NCBI GenBank assembly: GCA_021828405.1
Contig: JAKARZ010000050.1
Span: forward strand, 1 to 13,113
Direction: 5' to 3'
DNA length: 13,113 nucleotides
DNA from: Bacillota bacterium
GTDB lineage: Bacteria; Bacillota_E; Sulfobacillia; Sulfobacillales; JAIMBI01
Numbering within the stretch: position 1 is the stretch's first letter; each line of letters opens with the position of its first letter. The position numbers and the translations under genes were made by a program. Positions 7,677 through 13,113 of the stretch are shown one piece after another. Under the pieces are notes generated by a model. The model saw only the letters and a program-made list of their open reading frames with translations, did not search any database and had not been told where the DNA came from.

Positions 7677-8579
7677 TTATTCATCACTTCTCCTCCGCGG
7701 GGGTAGCCCGATAATGGCCCGCGCTTCCGCCGGTGAGGCAACTGGCCGTCCGATCAACCGCGCCATGGCGGTTGCGACATCAACCAGTTCCGCGTTAGTC
7801 CGAGCCCAGGACCCATCCGGCAAGTACGGGTTGTCTTCCCAACCAACCCGAACGTGGCCGCCGAGTGCAATCGCGAGCGGAAGGAGTCGCCATTGGAGCC
7901 GGGCATCCATCACGCTTAAGTTCCAGTTCGCGCGTGGTGGAAGATGGTGAACCAAATACAGCAGAGAATCTGGCGTCGGCGGCGTCCAAGCCCCCCCCGG
8001 CCAGCCCAAGAAGAGAGTGGTCCACACAGGATCCAACAGCAACCCTTGGGCGCGAATATGCGCGAAATTCCAGAACGCCCCTGTGTAGAAACTTTCCACT
8101 TCCGGCTTGACCCCGTGCTTCAGGGCTGCGCGACTGAACTCGGCGAGTTCATCGCGTGGATGCAGTGCGTACATCTCGTTGGCGGCGTAAGCGGGGTCGG
8201 GCCGAAAATATTCATCATGGACATTGAACGCATAAGACATCATGTCGGGGTGCAACTCCAGGAGCCGAAGCTTATCCGGCAAGCGGGCACTGGCAATCCC
8301 AAATTGGATCACGGCATCCCGCTGGTGCCGAATGTCCTCCGTCAGGGTCCGCCATCCTTGGACATCGACGGTGGACAGTTGCCGTCCATCGGCCTGGATA
8401 CCGGGGTCCAGATGATGGACCCCGTGGTGGTGTACGACTGACGCGCCCGCATCGATGGCTCGCACATATTCTTCCGCGACGGCGTGGGTGTCCTCGATGT
8501 TTGGCATGTAGGGGTTGCCTGGGTAAGACATGGTCGAATCCACGGTGACGGTGATGATCAGCTTGTCCACGCGTTCCAC
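7677..8579 (-). CDS. Beta-keto acid cleavage enzyme (BKACE, DUF849 family)
   Basis: BKACE enzymes, typified by 3-keto-5-aminohexanoate cleavage enzyme (Kce), are zinc enzymes that react a beta-keto acid with acetyl-CoA to give acetoacetate and a new acyl-CoA. The protein (300 residues) shows the family TIM-barrel pattern: LIITVTVD at the start, the metal-binding HxH as HHH (50-52), NVHDEYF (119-125), KPEVESF (158-164), and HVRVGWEDNPY with Glu248 and Asp249. In Kce the zinc ligands are two His of HxH and a Glu in this last motif, so the metal site looks complete. The usual 'HVRD' after the first His is HHGVH here, so the substrate pocket may differ. GTG 8579 is the outer start; GTG 8570 (VDKLI) is an alternative, with AAAGGGTGG just before it. 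It lies 42 bp after the symporter gene. The substrate cannot be named from sequence. Confidence 0.9.
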   Translation of the reverse strand: MERVDKLIITVTVDSTMSYPGNPYMPNIEDTHAVAEEYVRAIDAGASVVHHHGVHHLDPGIQADGRQLSTVDVQGWRTLTEDIRHQRDAVIQFGIASARLPDKLRLLELHPDMMSYAFNVHDEYFRPDPAYAANEMYALHPRDELAEFSRAALKHGVKPEVESFYTGAFWNFAHIRAQGLLLDPVWTTLFLGWPGGAWTPPTPDSLLYLVHHLPPRANWNLSVMDARLQWRLLPLAIALGGHVRVGWEDNPYLPDGSWARTNAELVDVATAMARLIGRPVASPAEARAIIGLPPRRRSDE

Positions 8580-8621
8580 CCTTTCATCTCTTGCTGCGCC
8601 TCAACGGGATTCGCTGCTCAG

Positions 8622-10148
8622 CTAGGGAGACGGGATCGCGGGTCCAGACAGAGCGGCTGTTCCCGTCCCCTCCGCCGACGCGTCCTCGAAGGGCGTGGTC
8701 GCCACCATCCGGATCGTGTCACGTTCAGCTTGCCGACCAGCCGTGTCAGGGACGAGCAGCGAAAGTATCACGAAAAGTAGGCTATTGACCAGCAGAGCGG
8801 CCAACCCGGCTTCGAACCCGAACGGAGGAGGTGTGATAAATGTCCAGTAAGCCGCGAGGAAAACACCGGCAATAAATGAGATCACTATCGCTGTTGTAGA
8901 CGCTCCGCGCCAGTACAGACCTCCGAGAAACATCGGCACGAATTGGAGAAATGATCCCAGAGTAATGAAGATTAAAAAATAGATGAACGTAGGCTGCGGA
9001 CCAGCTATCACGGCGGATAACACCGCGACCACCACCATGAATGCTCGCCCCACCTTAACCGTTGCTTGGTCGCGCACAGCGTCGGGTTTGGTGAAGTCCG
9101 TCCAAAGCGGTTTCCACACCCGCACGTACAAATCCTTGGTGAACATATTGGCCGTGGCCAGCATCCCGGAACTGAGGCCAGACATGCCCCCACCCCACAG
9201 GCTCACGATGTAGAAGGGGATGAGCCAAGGGGCAGCCCTACCCAAGGACGCTGCCAGTGAGGTTTGCGCCGTGGTCGGCGACAAGCCCGGGATGATGGCC
9301 CGACTCACCACGCCCAGCATGAAGAAGCTGAGTCCGGCGATTCCCAGGGTAACCCCGATGGCGATCGCGCTGCGACGGATGTTCCGGTCGTCTACGACGG
9401 AATACATGCGCAGGCAGCGGTCTGCCCACACGGCGGGCGTGAGCCCGAGGTACACGACCCAGGTGACAAACTCGATCGGGTTGGTGACCGTCCCGGAGTC
9501 ATGAGTCAAGACTGACCCGAATCCTCCGGCATGAGCAAACAGCACCGGCACGGTGATGAGAAAGAACACCAGAAGCAAGAACCCGTGGAACACGTCGGTT
9601 TGCGCGATCGCTTTCAACCCGCCAAAATACGAGTACGCCAGCGTTACGATCAGAAACAGGGCAACCCCCAACGCGTATGGTGCGCCCGTCGTGGCGTGGA
9701 GCACGAGTCCGAGCGCGATCGGGTTGACAGCAAAGTAGGGCACCAGGAACACGATCCCGCCGATGGACGTGAGATAGTGCAGGAACGGGCTCTGGAAGAA
9801 CCGGCCCGCGAAGTCGGCCTGAGTCTGGTATTTCAGTTGTGCGCCGATGCGGCGAAGGCGGGTGCCGATGAGCAGGTAAATGAGCGGAGAGACGAGTAAA
9901 TAGGCGACCACGTATCCCAGCATGTTCGCGCCGCCCGTGTAGAACAAACCAATTGTCCCCGTCAACGCCGCCGCTGGGGCGGCAGTGGTGAACACGGCGA
10001 AGCTGTCCTGCCACCAGGTGAGCCTTCGCGACGCGACATAAAACCCTTCGTTGGTGGACGCCGACCCTCGGCCGGCCACGAACCCAATCAGCAAGATTGC
10101 CGCCAGATATACGACCATGGATCCGATGATCCAGTCCGTCAGCGACAT
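8622..10148 (-). CDS. Sodium:solute symporter family permease
   Basis: The 508-residue protein of the SSS family has about 13 hydrophobic segments and family-like motifs, including an early GFYVASRRL..WQDSFAVF segment, TGTIGLFYTGGA in the second helix region, and SLWGGGMSGLSSGMLATANM in the eighth or ninth. Members import organic acids, amino acids, sugars or vitamins using a Na+ gradient. The C-terminal 50 or so residues are polar and acidic and likely cytoplasmic. ATG 10148 has a good ribosome binding site (AGGAAAGGA, about 10 bases upstream) and lies 6 bp after the DUF3311 stop. The DUF3311-SSS pair is common, and the small protein is thought to accompany the carrier. Location upstream of BKACE suggests uptake of the acid (or its precursor) that the pathway degrades; this is inference. 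Confidence 0.93.
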   Translation of the reverse strand: MSLTDWIIGSMVVYLAAILLIGFVAGRGSASTNEGFYVASRRLTWWQDSFAVFTTAAPAAALTGTIGLFYTGGANMLGYVVAYLLVSPLIYLLIGTRLRRIGAQLKYQTQADFAGRFFQSPFLHYLTSIGGIVFLVPYFAVNPIALGLVLHATTGAPYALGVALFLIVTLAYSYFGGLKAIAQTDVFHGFLLLVFFLITVPVLFAHAGGFGSVLTHDSGTVTNPIEFVTWVVYLGLTPAVWADRCLRMYSVVDDRNIRRSAIAIGVTLGIAGLSFFMLGVVSRAIIPGLSPTTAQTSLAASLGRAAPWLIPFYIVSLWGGGMSGLSSGMLATANMFTKDLYVRVWKPLWTDFTKPDAVRDQATVKVGRAFMVVVAVLSAVIAGPQPTFIYFLIFITLGSFLQFVPMFLGGLYWRGASTTAIVISFIAGVFLAAYWTFITPPPFGFEAGLAALLVNSLLFVILSLLVPDTAGRQAERDTIRMVATTPFEDASAEGTGTAALSGPAIPSP

Positions 10149-10154
10149 GGTGCT

Positions 10155-10322
10155 TTACCGTCCTTTCCTGGGCAGAGAAGCCCGATACACGGCGGTGAGG
10201 CCAATCACCCCACCGAGAATGACGACCGGGACGTAGATGCCCCCGGCGTTGAGCGCATGGTCAAAGGGAATCGTCCACAACATCACCAGAGCCCCGGCGT
10301 AGACCACCCACCACCACTTCAT
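10155..10322 (-). CDS. DUF3311-type small membrane protein, symporter partner
   Basis: This 55-residue protein (MKWWWVVYAGALVMLW at the N-terminus) has two hydrophobic segments, about residues 5-20 and 30-47, and a basic C-terminus (RASLPRKGR). This is the layout of DUF3311 proteins, which are usually encoded directly before a sodium:solute symporter, as here with a 6-bp gap. Its role is probably assembly or function of the carrier, but it is not established. ATG 10322 is chosen because a near-perfect AAGGAGGG (10330-10337 on the - strand) lies 7 bases upstream. The longer frame to 10448 is not supported: it would run through the promoter region. Confidence 0.85.
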   Translation of the reverse strand: MKWWWVVYAGALVMLWTIPFDHALNAGGIYVPVVILGGVIGLTAVYRASLPRKGR

Positions 10323-10329
10323 GGCTCGG

Positions 10330-10337
10330 CCCTCCTT
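10330..10337 (-). promoter_or_regulatory. Ribosome binding site of the DUF3311 gene
   Basis: AAGGAGGG on the - strand, 7 bases before ATG 10322. It is the strongest such site in the cluster and decides the start of this small gene. Confidence 0.8.
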
Positions 10338-10429
10338 TTCAACTGCCGCAGCGGCCCCATTCCCCGGAACGCGTACGGATGCCCTTGGCCATCCGTTCCC
10401 GGGTCCACGCATATCACTCATGACAGCCA

Positions 10430-10464
10430 GTGCGTTATACGCACACATGTAGCTTATAACGCAC
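10430..10464 (-). promoter_or_regulatory. Candidate operator with three GTGCGT half-sites
   Basis: GTGCGTTATA (10430-10439) and TATAACGCAC (10455-10464) form a perfect 10-bp inverted repeat with a 15-base spacer. The left arm also pairs with an overlapping ACGCAC at 10439-10444, giving GTGCGT-TAT-ACGCAC, so there are three half-sites in all. It lies 108 bp upstream of the DUF3311 start and overlaps the -10 area of the likely promoter. Some IclR-family regulators (PcaU and PobR type) bind three 10-bp repeats, so the IclR protein of this cluster is the natural candidate ligand. The repeats are direct observation; the regulator assignment is inference. Confidence 0.6.
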
Positions 10465-10479
10465 GCAATGAATTGTCAA
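10451..10479 (-). promoter_or_regulatory. Probable sigma-A-type promoter of the DUF3311-symporter-BKACE operon
   Basis: A perfect -35 TTGACA is on the - strand at 10474-10479. The -10 is less clear: TATAAG (10453-10458) fits well in sequence but leaves a 15-base spacer, while TAAGCT (10451-10456) has 17-base spacing but a weaker match. The area is locally AT-rich, unlike its surroundings, and overlaps the operator candidate. Confidence 0.5.
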
Positions 10480-11214
10480 CCACATAAGTTGGTGTCGTCG
10501 CTGGGCGGTCGTGGTGGCGTTGCGCACCGAAGTCCACCTGCGCCCCATCGCGGAGTACCGGTGCCCCCCTCAACCGACCGAGGTCCTGGGAAAGCTAGGG
10601 TCATCGGCTCGCGGGCCCTCATCGCCAGCCGACTAACGAATCGATGAGATTGAGCGGTCTGAAGTTCTGCTGAGGTCGGGGCACCGTGGCTTGGGCTGTG
10701 TCCAGTGTGCAGCGCCGGACGATCACCGGACAGTACTACTACGAAACCAACCGGGGTCAACCGCAAAACAGCAGATCATGGCCGCCCTGATGCGGCGCCC
10801 GTAGCGGGATGGGCGGCTTGGGCAACTTAGGCGGGGGTCGGCGCATCACCCCGGCAGCCGCGGGGAGGTGCACGGCATGTTCCACACGGGGCCCCGAGGC
10901 TCGGCGTTTCTCCCGCTCGTCGCCGGTGAGTGTGTGGGGTCGTCCGACCCGCCCGTCCGCATCCCCGAGCGCGGACCGGCCGAGTTAACGTCAAACGGAT
11001 CCCCGGACCCCTTGGTGCCGTTCTAGAAGCGAGGGACCGCCACCATCGTGGGGCCGGGGTTCTGAACCGCTGGGCACGGTCACCCTGACCGAGCCCAGCG
11101 TGATGTTGCAGTTGTTATGCCTCGGCCCCGGAGTGAGAGGCGGCGAAGATCCACTTCATGCCACGAGGGCCAGATGGGAGTGGAGACTCATCAAGCCGGG
11201 CCGGAGAGCGTTGG
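10480..11214. other. Unassigned region without an intact gene
   Basis: No open frame here has convincing protein-like composition, start signals or recognisable motifs on either strand, and most frames are cut by stops. The only clear structure is the hairpin at 11068-11100, listed separately. Given the insertion-sequence fragments farther right, this may be decayed mobile DNA. Confidence 0.5.
11068..11100. repeat. Strong hairpin, 15-bp arms with one mismatch and a 3-base loop
   Basis: CGCTGGGCACGGTCA (11068-11082) pairs with TGACCGAGCCCAGCG (11086-11100) across CCC, with only the ninth position mismatched. A smaller palindrome GGTTCTGAACC (11058-11068) abuts it. No T-run follows on either strand, so it is not a typical intrinsic terminator. 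It may be a REP-like element or a relic of a mobile element end. Confidence 0.75.
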
Positions 11215-11977
11215 TCATCCGGGCACACGGACGATGCGCGGGCGCGTTATGGTGGGGGAGGCCACGGAGGACCGTCGCCGCACCGCGGTGACGGTGGCAT
11301 GGTCGTCGGCTAGGTAGCCGGCCAGCCCCCGCGCCTTGTTGAAAAAGTCGGGCACATGGCCGGTGGACAGGAACGCATGTCGCGTGGTGGCCTGGAGCAA
11401 GCAGACCAGTGCCTTCTCGGTCGTGTCCGGAACCTCAAGCGGCGTGTGCAGGCTGCGTTCGGCACCACCGGGTTCCCGCTCCTCGAGAAATTCCCGAAAC
11501 CACGCGGCCAGTGGGGCGCTCCGGCAAAGCTTTGGGCAGACGCATCTCCGGGCGCTTGGGAACCGCGCCGAAAGGTCGCCCGCGATGAGGCGGACGTTGT
11601 GAGTGAGGCCCAGCACCTGCTCTTCCGTCGCGAGCGCCGCGGGGTCCAGGACGTTTAGGACGCTCACCAGCACCACTAGCCCGGCGGACATCCCCGAATG
11701 GCTGTACAGGAGCGCCAGGCGGGTCGCCCTGATCCATCAGGGTGACGCGCGATCGTGCGTGCAGGAGCGACGGGTTTTCGCGGATCCCTTTTTCGAGGCG
11801 CGTCCACGCGTGTTGCCGCTGGGTGTCCGGGGTCGCCCCGCGCCGGCCGGCGCCCACCCAAGGGCGACCCGTGTCGTCAATGGCTATGTCATACGTGAGC
11901 ACGTCATCGGCTCGCCAGTGAAGCAGCCCCAGGCGCCAGTGGTGCCCGTGGCACCGCAGAATGCTGTAGAATCCCAC
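11215..11977 (-). pseudogene. Frameshifted gene of unknown function
   Basis: I do not recognise this protein. From about GTG 11977, one frame reads VGFYSILRCHGHHW, LTYDIAIDDTGRPWVGAG and LLHARSRVTLMDQGD. A one-base shift at about 11719-11727 then passes to a second frame reading TRLALLYSHSGMSAGLVVLV, EEQVLGLTHNVRLIAGDLSA, FREFLEEREPG and HVPDFFNKARGLAGYLADDH, ending at 11215. Each frame has mixed hydrophobic and charged composition on its own side of the shift and becomes Pro/Arg/Gly-rich beyond it, which is why a single ancestral gene of roughly 250 codons is likely. No signal peptide or membrane segment is evident. It is divergent from the DUF6431 gene to its right. The true start and end are uncertain. 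Confidence 0.5.
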
Positions 11978-12123
11978 ACTACGTGACCGGATTTCCGGCC
12001 GGTTGTCCCAGATTCGCTGGCCACAGAGGGACGCGGAGGCGTTAAACGGCCGCATAGGCTTGCCCACGGTACGGTCGGTATGGTGCGCTGAGGGCATCCG
12101 GATCCCGAAGGAGCCACAAAAGA

Positions 12124-12166
12124 GACACAGGCTGCTCCTTGTCCTCGTCGACGGACAGCCTGTGTC
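12124..12166. repeat. 11-bp perfect inverted repeat at the front of the DUF6431 gene
   Basis: GACACAGGCTG (12124-12134) and CAGCCTGTGTC (12156-12166) pair perfectly with a 21-base spacer. The right arm overlaps the proposed GTG start at 12162. It could be a regulatory hairpin that hides the start, or a subterminal transposase site. Confidence 0.6.
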
Positions 12167-12818
12167 CCCCGCAGTGCCCAGTGTACACGACTTTGCGGTG
12201 CTGGTCACCGCCTACGAGGCCTATTGGCAGGATCCCACCGCGCCCTGGCGGCCGTGCCCGCAGTGCGCCCGCCGCCGGGCGTGGCATAGTACCCGCCCGC
12301 GGTGGGTGCACTGGACGCCGGGCCGCCGCGACCGCTTGGGGTTGCGGCGGCTGCGGTGCCGCCCGTGCCACACCGTGGAAACAGTGTTTCCCCCCTGGCT
12401 GTTGCCGTATGAGGAACTCCCGGTGGCGTCCCTGGACCCGCTGCTGCCAGCGGCGGGGGCGGGCGCGTCGTGGGCGACCGTCGCGGCGCAGACCGGCGCC
12501 GCCCCCGTGACGGTGCGGCGCCGGTGGCGGCGGTGGGGGCCGCAGGGCCCCGGCCTGCGCCAACGCGTGCTCCAGCAGGCCACGCGCTGGGGGATCTCGC
12601 TCGCGTGGCCGACCTGGCGGGCCCCGGCCGGGGCGCGGTCGGTCGATTGGGGGTGGCTCGGCCTCGCCTGGGCGGCCCTGGCAGTGATCTTTCGGCCCGA
12701 GGTCGCGAGCGGGATGGGCATCTGGGCCGATCTGACGGCGGCCCCGTGGCCGGCGGCGGTGGTGCCGGCGCGCACCCATCTCGGGCGGCGGCTGCGGGCC
12801 GTCGGGGTGCCACCCTGA
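12162..12818 (+). CDS. DUF6431-type zinc-ribbon protein of an insertion sequence
   Basis: This 218-residue protein (counting from GTG 12162) resembles DUF6431 proteins, which are encoded next to a DDE transposase in insertion sequences of Firmicutes. It has a four-Cys zinc ribbon (CPQC at 32-35, CRPC at 66-69). A VFPPWLLPYEELPV segment follows, like the family's 'LP..L.PY..Y', and then a helix-turn-helix-like SWATVAAQTGAAPVTVRRRWRRW. The role is probably DNA binding for the element; it is not established. The same frame is open back to TTG 12003, but that stretch does not look coding, and family members begin shortly before the zinc ribbon. No good ribosome binding site was found at GTG 12162, so the start is uncertain. 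Next, 62 bp downstream, is the truncated partner gene. Confidence 0.65.
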   Translation: MSPAVPSVHDFAVLVTAYEAYWQDPTAPWRPCPQCARRRAWHSTRPRWVHWTPGRRDRLGLRRLRCRPCHTVETVFPPWLLPYEELPVASLDPLLPAAGAGASWATVAAQTGAAPVTVRRRWRRWGPQGPGLRQRVLQQATRWGISLAWPTWRAPAGARSVDWGWLGLAWAALAVIFRPEVASGMGIWADLTAAPWPAAVVPARTHLGRRLRAVGVPP

Positions 12819-12864
12819 TTGATCTCTCCCGCCCGCGGCCCCTCGGCGGGACCGGTGGCCCCTG

Positions 12865-12872
12865 AAAGGAGG
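12865..12872 (+). promoter_or_regulatory. Ribosome binding site of the truncated transposase gene
   Basis: AAAGGAGG, 8 bases before ATG 12881, is close to the ideal Shine-Dalgarno sequence and shows that the short gene after it was once translated. Confidence 0.75.
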
Positions 12873-12880
12873 CTTCCGAC

Positions 12881-13006
12881 ATGACCGATGCCGAACGAGA
12901 GGCGTGGGCGCTCTTTCGCTACCGCCTCATCAGTCCCTTGCTGGACCCGGCGCTGACGCCGGCGGATCGCCACGCCTATACGGCGTTCTTAGGGCTCACG
13001 GTTTAA
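12881..13006 (+). pseudogene. 5' end of a helix-turn-helix/DDE transposase gene, truncated
   Basis: ATG 12881 opens a 41-codon frame. Its residues EREAWALFRYRLISPLLDPA, then LTPADRHAYTAFL, resemble the extreme N-terminus of IS481-like integrase-type transposases ('ALFRY.lI.PLLdp.l...er'), which normally exceed 300 residues. After about codon 37 the similarity stops and the frame ends at TAA 13004-13006, where the opposite-strand ISAzo13 sequence begins. It is most likely the partner of the DUF6431 gene, cut by the later arrival of another element. Family placement is from motif memory and moderate in confidence. Confidence 0.65.
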
Positions 13007-13113
13007 TAACTGAGTCGGATTGGGGCGAAATCGTGTAGTTCCACTGCCCCCGGACGGTGTCGTATACCAGAGCCAAGGCGTCCAGCTCCGCCTGGGTGAT
13101 GTGGATGCCCGTG
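12996..13113 (-). CDS. ISAzo13-family transposase, C-terminal end (runs off the window)
   Basis: The last 38 residues of a protein entering from the right edge read TGIHITQAELDALAL, then RGQWNYTISPQSDSVIKP and a stop (12996-12998). ISAzo13-family transposases typically end with a 'yPtGi+is..el..l.......+g.WNYTI.P' pattern, which this matches well. The 3' end of the gene overlaps the end of the truncated DDE transposase frame, so the edge of this element lies close to 12987-13006. Whether the full gene is intact cannot be seen. Confidence 0.7.
   Translation of the reverse strand, partial: TGIHITQAELDALALVYDTVRGQWNYTISPQSDSVIKP

Noticed and set aside
12003..12161. N-terminal extension of the DUF6431 gene from TTG 12003
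   Set aside because: The added residues do not resemble the family, TTG has no convincing ribosome binding site, and the zinc ribbon normally lies near the N-terminus.
12221..12973. 250-codon open frame on the - strand
   Set aside because: Antisense to the DUF6431 gene and its partner; no motif.
1..13113. CRISPR array, tRNA or rRNA genes
   Set aside because: No regularly spaced repeats, cloverleaf-like sequence or conserved rRNA blocks were seen on either strand.

Overview
The window is GC-rich bacterial DNA. An NADH-quinone oxidoreductase (nuo) tail, a long-chain polyprenyl diphosphate synthase and a Rex redox repressor, together with a DUF6431-type insertion sequence, point to a Gram-positive Firmicute-like bacterium, possibly a Sulfobacillus/Thermaerobacter-type thermophile. 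The lineage is inferred from gene content only.

Region 1 (about 1-4602, + strand) is a compact housekeeping operon: nuoM (its start may lie before the window), nuoN (overlapping nuoM by ATGA), a trans-polyprenyl diphosphate synthase and rex (1 bp after the synthase). It joins proton-pumping NADH oxidation, the menaquinone side chain, and the NADH/NAD+-sensing repressor that probably tunes respiration.

Region 2 (4603-5504) has no intact gene. It holds a frameshifted internal piece of an IS256-family transposase (about 4690-4982), then sequence I cannot assign.

Region 3 (5505-10480, - strand) is an accessory catabolic cluster. In transcription order: a promoter with a three-half-site operator candidate, a DUF3311 small membrane protein, a sodium:solute symporter, a BKACE (DUF849) beta-keto acid cleavage enzyme, an IclR-family regulator, and an iron-type dehydrogenase resembling HcxA/YbdH hydroxycarboxylate dehydrogenase. 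The inferred logic is uptake of an organic acid, oxidation of a hydroxy acid to a keto acid, and acetyl-CoA-dependent cleavage of a beta-keto acid, under IclR control. The dehydrogenase is broken by an in-frame TAA at a position where relatives have Glu, and by a second frameshift near its C-terminus, so the pathway may be decaying in this strain.

Region 4 (10480-13113) is a graveyard of mobile and degraded DNA: an unassigned stretch with a strong 15-bp-arm hairpin, a frameshifted unknown gene on the - strand, a DUF6431 zinc-ribbon gene with the first 37 or so codons of its partner transposase, and the 3' end of an ISAzo13-family transposase that abuts and truncates that partner gene.
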